Of a DNA stretch of 42,385 nt, positions 25,647-32,660 are shown piece by piece; position 1 is the stretch's first letter, and each line of letters begins with the position of its first letter. The position numbers were made by a program, and so were the translations under genes. Source of the DNA: Clostridia bacterium (GTDB taxonomy: Bacteria; Bacillota_A; Clostridia; Oscillospirales; CAG-272); NCBI GenBank assembly GCA_017454075.1, contig JAFTDQ010000011.1:1-42385 (forward strand), in the 5' to 3' direction. The notes beneath the pieces were generated by a model that was not told where the DNA came from, did no database searches, and saw nothing but the letters and a program-made list of their open reading frames with translations.

Positions 25647-27011
25647 ATGTACGATTACGATCTGATTGTAATAGGCGGCGGACCGGGAGGATACGAGGCA
25701 GCGGTCCGCGCCGCCGGGCTCGGTCTGAAAACCGCGCTCGTTGAAAAGGATCATCCGGGCGGCACATGTCTTAACCGCGGATGTATTCCGACAAAAGTGC
25801 TGCTTCACGCCTCTGATCTGTATAACCAGGCGAAAAACGGCGCGTTACTCGGGGTTTCCTGCGATCCGACGTACGATCTTCGCGCCATGTATGATTATAA
25901 GCGACAGACGGTTGAAAAGCTCCGCGGAGGCGTTGAAGCTCTGCTGAAAAGCTCCGGAGTGAGCGTTCTTCGCGGAACGGGCACCCTCACGGCAAAACAT
26001 ACGGTGACTGTCGGAGATGCCGTCATAACATCCCGGAATATTCTGCTGGCTACCGGTTCGGCGCCGTCCCGCCCCCCGATCCCGGGTCTTGAGCTCCCCG
26101 GCGTCATTACGTCCGACGAACTGCTCGAGGACGCCCCTTCGTTCCGGTCCGTCGTCATTATCGGCGGCGGGGTTATCGGTGTGGAGTTTGCCACTTTCTT
26201 CAGCGACCTCGGCGTCGGCGTGACAATCGTCGAGGGACTCGACCGTCTTCTGCCTCAGTTCGACAGGGAAATCGGTCAGAACCTCTCGATGATCATGAAA
26301 AAGCGCGGCGTCGGGATCTTCACCGGCGCAATGGTAAAGTCCGTGACAAAAGCCGGGCAGGAACTGTCCGTAAACTTTGAATCCGGCGGCAAACAGTCCG
26401 GAGCCGTCGCCGGGGCGGTCCTCTGCGCGATAGGCAGGCGGCCGTTTACCGACGGTCTGTTCGGCGAAGGCATCGCCCCCGAAACCGACGGGCGCCGCAT
26501 AAAGGTCAATGAACGCTTTGAAACGTCGATCGAAGGAGTTTACGCGATCGGGGACGTCTCGTCGAAGATACAACTGGCTCACGTCGCGACGGCGCAGGGG
26601 ATATGCGCAGTAAACCTTATGACGGGAAACCGTAACACGGTCGATCTTTCGGTCGTGCCTTCCTGCGTTTACACCCGTCCGGAGATCGCCTCCGTCGGGT
26701 TGACCGAACAGGAAGCAAAGGAAAGCGGGATCCCGGTCAGGACCGGCAAAGCGACGACTTTTTCAAACGGGCGCACGGTCATCGTAAGCGGAGCGCGCGG
26801 TTTCATGAAGATCGTCGCTCACGCGGAAACGAAAAAGATACTCGGAGCGCAGTTCATGTGCGAAAACGCGTCGGACATGATCGGCTCGTGGGGCGAGGCG
26901 ATAGCAAACGGAATGACTCCCGCGGATATGATGAAGGCCATGCGCCCTCATCCCACCTTTGAGGAGGCCGTTACCCCGGCGCTCGAAGATCTCGCGAAAA
27001 AACTCGGTTAA
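25647..27011 (+). CDS. lpdA: Dihydrolipoyl dehydrogenase (glycine cleavage L protein)
   Basis: 454 aa FAD disulfide oxidoreductase that reoxidises dihydrolipoyl-GcvH with NAD+. Start at the ATG at 25647 behind CAGGAGA. FAD site GGGPGGYEAA (10-18); redox pair C41/C46 in GGTCLNRGC; NAD site GGGVIGVEFA; second FAD contact YAIGDVS; catalytic His435 and Glu440 in HPTFEEA. It completes the glycine cleavage set; one base separates it from the lplA stop. Confidence 0.97.
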   Translation: MYDYDLIVIGGGPGGYEAAVRAAGLGLKTALVEKDHPGGTCLNRGCIPTKVLLHASDLYNQAKNGALLGVSCDPTYDLRAMYDYKRQTVEKLRGGVEALLKSSGVSVLRGTGTLTAKHTVTVGDAVITSRNILLATGSAPSRPPIPGLELPGVITSDELLEDAPSFRSVVIIGGGVIGVEFATFFSDLGVGVTIVEGLDRLLPQFDREIGQNLSMIMKKRGVGIFTGAMVKSVTKAGQELSVNFESGGKQSGAVAGAVLCAIGRRPFTDGLFGEGIAPETDGRRIKVNERFETSIEGVYAIGDVSSKIQLAHVATAQGICAVNLMTGNRNTVDLSVVPSCVYTRPEIASVGLTEQEAKESGIPVRTGKATTFSNGRTVIVSGARGFMKIVAHAETKKILGAQFMCENASDMIGSWGEAIANGMTPADMMKAMRPHPTFEEAVTPALEDLAKKLG

Positions 27012-27014
27012 CCG

Positions 27015-27809
27015 ATGGTAAACGCGATGGATTATATCAAGGATTTTTACGAAAGCTACGACGAGGACAGACGTCTGACGACCAGGCACGGGCAGGTCGA
27101 GTATATAACTACGCAGAAGATAATCCGCGAATGCGCCGCGGAGACCTCCGCAAGGAGCATTCTTGAGGTCGGGGCGGGAACCGGGAGGTACAGCGTCGCT
27201 CTGGCAAAAGAGGGCTTTGACGTGACCGCCGTCGAGCTTCTGGAGCACAATATCGATATTCTTCGCGCAAAGCTCGGCGGAGACGAAAGCATCACCGTGC
27301 TTCAGGGAAACGCGCTCGATCTGTCCCGTTTTGCCGACGGCAGCTTTGATATGACGCTGCTGCTCGGTCCTATGTATCACCTTTATTCGGAAAAAGACAA
27401 GCGCCGCGCGCTTTCGGAATCCGTCAGAGTGACAAAGCCGGGAGGATTCATCCTTGTTTCGTACTGCATGAACGAACCCACCGTCATCCAGTACGTTTTC
27501 GAGGGCGGAAACCTTCAGAGCGTCATTGAAAACGATCTGCTGACAGACGACTGGCACTGTAAGAGCGAGCCGAAGGAGGTCTTTGAGCTCATCCGCACGG
27601 AAGAAATAGCCGAGCTTGACAAAACAGTCCCGGTCAGCAGGGTAAAGCTCGTTGCAACTGACGGCGCAACGAGATATCTGCGCCGGACGGTCGATTCAAT
27701 GGACGACTTTACGTTTGAAAAATGGGTCGATTACCACCTTTCGATCTGCGAAAGGCAGGACCTTGTCGGCGCGTCCCATCACACGCTTGACGTTCTGAGA
27801 AAATTATAA
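27015..27809 (+). CDS. Class I SAM-dependent methyltransferase
   Basis: 264 aa. The SAM-binding motif I is LEVGAGTGRYSVALAKEGF, followed by the acidic residue in VTAVELLEHN, NALDLSRFADGSFD (motif II/III) and VRVTKPGGFILVSY (motif V). It belongs to the UbiE/Methyltransf_11 type; the substrate is unknown. It starts 3 bp after lpdA (ATG at 27015, or Met5 at 27027; no clear ribosome site), so it is probably co-transcribed with the gcv operon and closes it. Confidence 0.85.
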   Translation: MVNAMDYIKDFYESYDEDRRLTTRHGQVEYITTQKIIRECAAETSARSILEVGAGTGRYSVALAKEGFDVTAVELLEHNIDILRAKLGGDESITVLQGNALDLSRFADGSFDMTLLLGPMYHLYSEKDKRRALSESVRVTKPGGFILVSYCMNEPTVIQYVFEGGNLQSVIENDLLTDDWHCKSEPKEVFELIRTEEIAELDKTVPVSRVKLVATDGATRYLRRTVDSMDDFTFEKWVDYHLSICERQDLVGASHHTLDVLRKL

Positions 27810-27889
27810 ACCGCGCCCGCTTTCTGAATGCTGTACGAAAAACGTCTGTTTCGATTTTAGCCGCCCTCCTTCCGGGACAACCTGAAAAA

Positions 27890-27933
27890 CAAATAATCCC
27901 GGAGGCTACCGTCTCCGGGATTTTGATTATTTG
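27890..27933. terminator. Hairpin terminator after the glycine cleavage operon
   Basis: A perfect 10-bp stem AATCCCGGAG / CTCCGGGATT (27895-27904, 27913-27922) with an 8-nt loop, followed by TT. A further match of CAAATAATC with GATTATTTG encloses it. The A- and T-rich flanks make it usable by both the plus-strand operon and the minus-strand cluster ending at 27975. Confidence 0.75.
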
Positions 27934-27974
27934 CTGTAAAAAGCCGCATTATACACGTTGCTGCTTTTCGCAAA

Positions 27975-28061
27975 CTACGACAGCGGCAAAGAGACAGCGA
28001 GTATCGCGATTAGTAATAAGCCGGATATGATCTTATAAAGCGGGGAAAATGGAGTGTTCAT
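27975..28061 (-). CDS. Short hydrophobic peptide (28 aa), repeat copy B
   Basis: An ATG at 28061 opens a 28-residue frame reading MNTPFSPLYKIISGLLLIAI and ending at TAG. It is one hydrophobic helix. Its core, PFSPLYKIISGLLLIAILA, matches the frame at 28519-28728 (PFSAFYKIISRVLLIAILA), so the sequence is duplicated and conserved at the protein level. There is no clear ribosome site. It may be a real small membrane peptide or the broken N-terminal anchor of a lost gene. Confidence 0.35.
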   Translation of the reverse strand: MNTPFSPLYKIISGLLLIAILAVSLPLS

Positions 28062-28105
28062 GCTATCTATTCTTTTTTCGCATTTCATTCAAATACTAAC
28101 ATTGA

Positions 28106-28507
28106 TTATGCGGTTTGAACAGTCAAATGTCTCTCTTTTATCCACTTTTTCATTGATCGATATTTCTTCAGCATAGCATCTTTTTTATTCCTGTCAATTA
28201 TTGCGGAAGTGTTCAGATACAGTCTTCCAACCATTTGAGCCTCATTTATAATGGTGAATGAATACTCTATCCATGGATGATATGAAAAAAAATCAACTTT
28301 TTTGTCTATATCCATATTCATATAATCGTCTAAATTTGCATTGTCATCTTGATTAAGAAAATAAATCAGACCGATTTTTGCACCATCCGGACAACTGATA
28401 AAATCATTCCCTACCGGATAAATAACTGACAAGCCACATATTATGGCATAACTTAGCAGGTCGTAATGTGTTTTGGCGTTGACCATAAATGTTATTTGAG
28501 GATTCAT
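28106..28507 (-). CDS. Hypothetical protein, possible cassette-encoded immunity-type protein
   Basis: 133 aa from the ATG at 28507, which has an excellent ribosome site (AAGGAG, 8 nt upstream); the open frame runs on to 28618 but overlaps another fragment. No signal peptide or membrane span. Features: MNPQITFMVNAKTHYDLLSY at the start, an aromatic-acidic middle (HPWIEYSFTIIN) and a basic C-terminus (KKYRSMKKWIKER). I do not recognise the family. Small size, AT-rich composition and its place downstream of an Rhs remnant suggest an orphan immunity protein, by context only. Confidence 0.6.
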   Translation of the reverse strand: MNPQITFMVNAKTHYDLLSYAIICGLSVIYPVGNDFISCPDGAKIGLIYFLNQDDNANLDDYMNMDIDKKVDFFSYHPWIEYSFTIINEAQMVGRLYLNTSAIIDRNKKDAMLKKYRSMKKWIKERHLTVQTA

Positions 28508-28518
28508 ATTATGACTCC

Positions 28519-28728
28519 TTATATCAGTGGTATCAAACCGTAAAGCGGAGATGCTGCACCTTCTGTTGCTATAGTTAAGGCAGAAATTCCGACAATTGCT
28601 GTTACTGTGGCGATACATTCTGTCACGGCTGCAATTGACGCGAGTATCGCAATCAGCAAAACGCGGGATATGATTTTATAGAACGCAGAAAACGGTTTTA
28701 TCCTTTTGTTCTTGTTGACTTTGGCCTC
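28519..28728 (-). pseudogene. Fragment encoding a hydrophobic segment, repeat copy A
   Basis: Open for 70 codons between stops, without an ATG. It reads KPFSAFYKIISRVLLIAILA and then a long hydrophobic tail ending LYGLIPLI. The first half matches the 28-aa peptide at 27975-28061. Either it starts at an in-frame TTG or, more likely, it is the tail of a decayed gene. It ends just before the ribosome site of the 133-aa gene. Confidence 0.4.
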
Positions 28729-28787
28729 TTATGCAATTCCGTACCAGACCATACCACTCTTTATCCTCTTATACAATTCCATACCAA
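28725..28787. repeat. Imperfect direct repeat, duplicated gene 3' end
   Basis: A 23-bp sequence (28725-28747) recurs at 28765-28787 with three mismatches. The right copy is the last codons of the 104-aa membrane gene (VWNCIRG then stop). The left copy would encode the same tail with the stop lost (VRNCIRGQSQQ). This is a scar of tandem duplication or cassette replacement at a gene end. Confidence 0.65.
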
Positions 28788-29075
28788 TCCAATAATGCCT
28801 AAGACCAAAAAAAGAATTGATAAAATAAGTTCAAAAAAGCGATATGCTTCTAGCTTTCCTTTTCTTTGAAATAATATCTTTAAAAAACCTTCTCGTATAA
28901 TTGGACCGATATGGAAAAGTGGTTTTTCTTTTAGAGCAAACAAAAAATTAAAGGCAGAAACTACGGAACATAAAAACAGGATGAGGGATGCCTGACTGTA
29001 AATAACTGAGATTACACACAGTGTGCCAGAACAGAGAACGAGTGCCAGAAAAATAATAAAATCTTTCTTATTCAT
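28761..29075 (-). CDS. Small membrane protein, unknown function
   Basis: 104 aa from the ATG at 29075 (a GTG four codons earlier is possible). Four hydrophobic stretches: IIFLALVLCSGTLCVISVIY, LILFLCSVVSAFNFLFAL, a weaker central one, and LILSILFLVLGIIGLVW. Between them is a basic cytoplasmic loop (ILFQRKGKLEAYRFF). It begins 5 bp after the stop of an Rhs tip fragment on the same strand, where immunity or small effector genes usually sit. I know no matching family. Confidence 0.6.
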   Translation of the reverse strand: MNKKDFIIFLALVLCSGTLCVISVIYSQASLILFLCSVVSAFNFLFALKEKPLFHIGPIIREGFLKILFQRKGKLEAYRFFELILSILFLVLGIIGLVWNCIRG

Positions 29076-29080
29076 TACTT

Positions 29081-29288
29081 TTACCACCGATCCTTAATAA
29101 ACCCATAGACGTGGTTGTAATAACGCGTTTGCAGGTAATAGAGACCCGTGTCGGTATCGTAGTAGTATCCGCGGTAACGGAACGGATTGAACTGAGCGTA
29201 GGCGAATGAACCTGTGCTGTTATGTACCGTTCCGGTGCAGTTGCCCCACGCGTCGCAGGCGTAGGAGACGACGCACGAACACGCTTTC
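29081..29288 (-). pseudogene. Remnant of an Rhs/YD-repeat protein (core C-terminal tip)
   Basis: The minus-strand frame ending at 29081 reads YACDAWGN and then RYRGYYYDTDTGLYYLQ TRYYN, the hallmark end of the Rhs/RHS-repeat-associated core. It breaks off after TRYYNHVYGFIKDRW, where an intact protein would continue with GRFI-type residues and a variable toxin domain. Upstream the frame is closed by a stop at about 29289, so only ~69 codons survive and no start exists. It is a decayed end of a polymorphic-toxin gene; the toxin domain is missing. Confidence 0.85.
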
Positions 29289-29289
29289 C

Positions 29290-29318
29290 ATTATAACACA
29301 TTCTCCTGTTCAAATCAA
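29290..29318 (-). promoter_or_regulatory. Promoter-like sequence at the upstream edge of the Rhs remnant
   Basis: Minus strand: TTGATT (29313-29318), 17-bp spacer, TATAAT (29290-29295). It points into the Rhs fragment and the small genes after it. Since the Rhs coding frame is broken, this may be what keeps the small downstream genes expressed. Confidence 0.55.
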
Positions 29319-29406
29319 CATTTATGGAATGAAAACCGTTTGATTTCATCGGAGTCATTATTCACGGCGAATCGCGGATCGCCGTTTGCTCCCGACGGGC
29401 GATGAG

Positions 29407-29435
29407 TTGACATTTCATGACGGTCAGGATATAAT
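29407..29435 (+). promoter_or_regulatory. Perfect sigma-A promoter upstream of the serine dehydratase gene
   Basis: TTGACA (29407-29412), 17-bp spacer, TATAAT (29430-29435). Predicted start at about 29442, giving a leader of about 160 nt before the gene. Confidence 0.85.
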
Positions 29436-29441
29436 TATATC

Positions 29442-29605
29442 GAAAGTCACGTGTTTCTGAATCCGAAAAAAGCGTAAAGGGAGCGACCTGCGAAAAGGCC
29501 GGTCAGCGTAGGAAACAGCGCATTTCCGATACGGCCCGAGGCGTGAATAAAGGCGGCTCGGGCGACGCGGAACTTGTGATTATTGAAAAAGCAGGGGTTC
29601 TTAGA
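29442..29605 (+). other. Long structured leader of the serine dehydratase gene
   Basis: About 160 nt between promoter and start codon with several possible hairpins: CCTGCG with CGTAGG (about 29487-29511, one G-T pair) and CCCGAG with CTCGGG (about 29535-29562). A GTG at 29543 could begin a short N-terminal extension of the enzyme. I could not match it to a riboswitch class, though pieces faintly recall thiamine and cobalamin riboswitches. A regulatory leader is plausible, not shown. Confidence 0.35.
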
Positions 29606-30835
29606 ATGAAAAGCATCCGAAGCATATACAAAATCGGAAACGGGCCGTCAAGCTCGCATACGGTCGGTCCGTACAACGCGGCAAAACTGTTCGCTTCCAG
29701 ATATCCGGAGGCGGACAGATTCGAGGTGACGCTTTACGGGTCTCTCGCTTTTACGGGTGAGGGACACGGAACCGGAAAGTCCATTCGCACGGCTATTCCC
29801 GGCGCCGTCGTGAGATTCGATAAAACTGAAAAAGACCTTCCTCATCCGAACACCATGCTTTTCGAGGCGTACAGCGGAAACCGAACGATCGGCCGCGCGC
29901 GTATATTCAGCATCGGGGGCGGCTCCATAAGGATCGAGGGAGAGGCCTCCGAGGATGAACAGGAGATCTATCCCCACCGCTCGTTTTCCGAAATCCTGAC
30001 CGACTGCCGGAATCACGGCATATCCCTGTCTGACTTCGTAAGGGAGTATGAGGGCGAGGGCATACGCGATTATCTGAAAGAAATATGGGAAGCCATGAAG
30101 CGCTCGGTTCGCGCCGGGCTTTCCGCGTCGGGTATCCTTCCGGGCGGACTCGGCGTAAGCCGTAAGGCGAAAACGCTTTACGAAAAGCGATGCTTCAACG
30201 AGGATTCGAGCATTACGCAGAGCCGTCTTATCGCCGCCTACGCCTTTGCCGTAAGTGAAGAGAACGCCTGCGAAAATATCGTTGTAACGGCGCCGACCTG
30301 CGGAAGCTGCGGGGTCATCCCGTCGCTTCTCTATTATCTGCATTACGACCGGGGCTTTCCCGAAGAGAGCGTCCTTGACGGTCTGGCGGTCGCAGGGATC
30401 ATAGGAAACGTTATCCGTACCAACGCGAGCATCTCCGGCGCGGAATGCGGATGTCAGGCAGAGATAGGGTCCGCCTGTTCCATGGCCGCCGGCTGCTACG
30501 CTTCAATGCTCGGGATGGATCTTTCGCAGATCGAGTACGCGTCCGAGGTAGCCATGGAGCACAATCTCGGTCTGACCTGCGATCCCATAAAAGGCCTTGT
30601 GCAGATCCCGTGCATTGAACGGAATTCCGTCGCCGCCATGCGTGCGGTGAGCTGCGTCAATCTCGCCCATTTCCTTACCGCGACGAGAAAGGTGTCGTTT
30701 GACGACGTAGTGGCGACTATGTACAGAACAGGGAAGGATTTGAACGAAAAATACCGCGAAACCTCGCACGGAGGTCTCGCGGCGCTGTATCACGGAGGGA
30801 CCGACCTGTCCTCCGATCCCGTCGAACGCGGGTAA
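29606..30835 (+). CDS. sdaA: L-serine dehydratase, single-chain iron-sulfur type
   Basis: Deaminates L-serine to pyruvate and ammonia with a [4Fe-4S] cluster. 409 aa from the ATG at 29606. I prefer it over the GTG at 29543 because MKSIRSIYKIGNGPSSSHTV is where the family starts. The N-terminal beta domain carries GPSSSHTVGP. The C-terminal alpha domain carries APTCGSCGVIPS, SGAECGCQAEIGSACSMAAG and LTCDPIKGLVQIPCIERN, which supply the cluster cysteines. It has more cysteines than usual around APTCGSCG, where other members have Asn and Ala. Together with the gcv operon it ties serine and glycine catabolism to one-carbon supply. It ends 12 bp from the convergent YolD gene, with no terminator visible. 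Confidence 0.93.
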   Translation: MKSIRSIYKIGNGPSSSHTVGPYNAAKLFASRYPEADRFEVTLYGSLAFTGEGHGTGKSIRTAIPGAVVRFDKTEKDLPHPNTMLFEAYSGNRTIGRARIFSIGGGSIRIEGEASEDEQEIYPHRSFSEILTDCRNHGISLSDFVREYEGEGIRDYLKEIWEAMKRSVRAGLSASGILPGGLGVSRKAKTLYEKRCFNEDSSITQSRLIAAYAFAVSEENACENIVVTAPTCGSCGVIPSLLYYLHYDRGFPEESVLDGLAVAGIIGNVIRTNASISGAECGCQAEIGSACSMAAGCYASMLGMDLSQIEYASEVAMEHNLGLTCDPIKGLVQIPCIERNSVAAMRAVSCVNLAHFLTATRKVSFDDVVATMYRTGKDLNEKYRETSHGGLAALYHGGTDLSSDPVERG

Positions 30836-30847
30836 AGGATCGGGTTA

Positions 30848-31285
30848 TCAGAAATCGTCGGGCAGATATCTGTCGATGATATCTCCGCGGATCTCGAAAA
30901 GGTCGGACACGGGTATGACCGTTCCGTCGGTCAGGATCACAGCTTTTTCATATTCGTCGAATTTACGTACGTATCCGGTGACGGTCGAATAACTGCCGCC
31001 GGATTTTCTTTTGTCCGGAACAAAGAACGTCAGGGTAATTTCGGGCTCCTCGTCGATATGATCGAAAACGACGGACAGTTTATCGGAAAGGCGGCTTTTT
31101 GCGTAGTCGTCGAGTTCCATTTTCTCGTCGGTCACCCTTGCCGCCTCGGAAACTATCCCGTCGTAACCGGTCAGCGCGGCGAAGGGCGAAAACTGCGCCG
31201 CGTAGCTCGCTTTACTCAAAGGCGGATGACGATCCGAGACGTGATGAGGCAGATTTATGATTTTGTCGTATTTTCTGTCGGTCAT
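30848..31285 (-). CDS. YolD-like protein
   Basis: 145 aa. The YolD signature is SKASYAAQFSPFAALTGYDG near residue 25. The C-terminal half is a beta-rich domain (GYVRKFDEYEKAVILTDGTV, then IPVSDLFEI). AGGAGA lies 8 nt before the ATG at 31285. YolD-like proteins are commonly found next to Y-family DNA polymerases in Firmicutes and are thought to act in DNA damage tolerance. Here the polymerase lies on the same strand about 2 kb upstream, separated by a redox enzyme and two small genes. Confidence 0.8.
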   Translation of the reverse strand: MTDRKYDKIINLPHHVSDRHPPLSKASYAAQFSPFAALTGYDGIVSEAARVTDEKMELDDYAKSRLSDKLSVVFDHIDEEPEITLTFFVPDKRKSGGSYSTVTGYVRKFDEYEKAVILTDGTVIPVSDLFEIRGDIIDRYLPDDF

Positions 31286-31404
31286 TCTGACGGTCTCCTG
31301 TATTGCGGAGCGTTAAAATCATTCGGCCGCGAATCACTATGTGTCAGCCGCGCGGTGCCGGACATCAGAGACCTTTCGACAAACCGGGATTTGCCGGAAC
31401 GGTC

Positions 31405-32346
31405 TCACGCTTTATTGAACTTTTCTTTCGGCTGTTTGCACCTCGGGCATCTCCAGTCGTCCGGAAGGTCCTCAAAGGCTACTCCGTCATGCTCGGCGGG
31501 ATCGTAAACGTATCCGCATATCGAGCAGACGTATTTACCGCTGGCTTCCTCAGCCGTGAAATCTGCTTCGGCAAGGACCGTCGGCACGGGGTTGTCAAGG
31601 TCGATCACGCGCTTTGCTTCGAGGTTTTCATATCCCTGAGGCGTGTGCGTTCCGCAGTAAACCGTCGGATGGTTCCGCACGAAATCACGAACGCGGTCGA
31701 GCGTCTCGCGGGCTGCTGCAGGGTCTTCAAATACGACGGAGAGCTTGTTTTCGTAAAGCGCCTCGTCGACGTACGTGATATCGCCGTGGAGCATATAGAA
31801 CAAGCCCCCGTTTTCAGCGATCACGATGCTGTTGCCGTTTGTGTGCCCCTTTGCCTTTATATAGTACACGCCGTCGGCGATCTTCTGACTTGCCGGGAAA
31901 TTGTAATACGCGCCGTCGGTAAACTTCACGGGGACGATATTCCGCAATCCTTTCAGCTCGTCGGCCGAGGTCTCTTCTTCGTTCACGTAAATCACGGCAT
32001 TGGGGAATGAGCGAAGCTCGCCCGAATGATCGCTGTGCTTGTGTGTGAGAAGGATCTTTGTTACCTGTTCCGGCTTATAGCCGAGCGCGGCGAACGCTTC
32101 CATATAACTGCAAATGTCCTTACCCGTGTAAAGCGGGCTGCTTTCGTCCGGCACCTCCTCCGGGGTTCCCGCGGGAAGACCGGTGTCGACGAGGATCACT
32201 TCATTGCCGGTGTCGATCAGATAATTCTGCAAACTGCCGCGATAGAGTACCTTCGGATCGAAATCCTGCGGACCTTCCTCGCCACCGAATACGAACGGCT
32301 GAGAATAGAATCCGTCTTTTCTGAATCTTACTGCCTTGATTTCCAT
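31405..32346 (-). CDS. Metallo-beta-lactamase-fold hydrolase fused to a C-terminal rubredoxin
   Basis: 313 aa from the ATG at 32346 (AGGAGG just upstream). Residues 1-~255 are an MBL fold: H102, H104, D106 and H107 in [11 protein letters not shown]168 in KGHTNG, D189 in LHGD, H234 in CGTHTP. Residues ~270-313 are a rubredoxin: Cys274/277 in [10 protein letters not shown] and Cys300/303 in [13 protein letters not shown] bind one iron. Flavorubredoxins combine MBL, flavodoxin and rubredoxin for O2 or NO reduction; here the flavodoxin is absent. Whether it is a redox enzyme or a rubredoxin-tagged hydrolase is open. It is co-oriented with a small HTH gene 23 bp upstream. Confidence 0.92.
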   Translation of the reverse strand: MEIKAVRFRKDGFYSQPFVFGGEEGPQDFDPKVLYRGSLQNYLIDTGNEVILVDTGLPAGTPEEVPDESSPLYTGKDICSYMEAFAALGYKPEQVTKILLTHKHSDHSGELRSFPNAVIYVNEEETSADELKGLRNIVPVKFTDGAYYNFPASQKIADGVYYIKAKGHTNGNSIVIAENGGLFYMLHGDITYVDEALYENKLSVVFEDPAAARETLDRVRDFVRNHPTVYCGTHTPQGYENLEAKRVIDLDNPVPTVLAEADFTAEEASGKYVCSICGYVYDPAEHDGVAFEDLPDDWRCPRCKQPKEKFNKA

Positions 32347-32369
32347 TGTCTGAGTCCTCCTGTTTCGGG

Positions 32370-32552
32370 TCACTTTTCGGCGGGTTCCCATTTGCATCTT
32401 ACGGGAGACACGATGGAACCGTCTTTTTTCATTTCGGCAAACGCCTTGTCAACGGCCTTGCGGTCAAGCCCGGTCAGCTCGGCAACTTTGCCGGCGTTCA
32501 GCGGTTCGCCGGCTTTTTTCATTGCTTCAAGGATGATCTCTTTCTCGTTCAT
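32370..32552 (-). CDS. Small winged-helix/HTH DNA-binding protein
   Basis: 60 aa with GGAGG before the ATG. The predicted helix-turn-helix spans [20 protein letters not shown] and continues with [10 protein letters not shown] and a short beta wing ([12 protein letters not shown]). It has no effector domain. It lies directly upstream of the MBL-rubredoxin gene, probably in one transcript, so it may regulate that gene. Confidence 0.75.
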   Translation of the reverse strand: MNEKEIILEAMKKAGEPLNAGKVAELTGLDRKAVDKAFAEMKKDGSIVSPVRCKWEPAEK

Positions 32553-32596
32553 TTTTGTTTCCTCCGTTATTTATTGTTTTTATTTTTTCTCTGCAA

Positions 32597-32624
32597 ACTG
32601 TAATTTGTTAAACTGACTTGTCAA
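32597..32624 (-). promoter_or_regulatory. Promoter with direct-repeat operator candidate for the HTH/MBL-rubredoxin pair
   Basis: Minus strand: TTGACA (32619-32624), 16-bp spacer, TACAGT (32597-32602). The -35 lies within AGTTTGACA, repeated 13 bp later as AGTTTAACA and again as AGTTTGCAG. Such repeats over a promoter may be the binding site of the small HTH protein; this is inference. Confidence 0.45.
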
Positions 32625-32660
32625 ACTATCTGTAAATAGGATACCGGACCGGGGCCGGAA

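Noticed and set aside
29068..29358. 96-aa ORF on the minus strand over the Rhs remnant
   Set aside because: It is a shifted frame with Ser/Thr/Arg-rich junk; the Rhs motif lies in another frame of the same DNA.
29442..29605. Thiamine pyrophosphate or cobalamin riboswitch in the sdaA leader
   Set aside because: Only short pieces (GCGTAGGAAA, AAAGGGA) resemble these classes; the CTGAGA and GCCACTG cores are missing.
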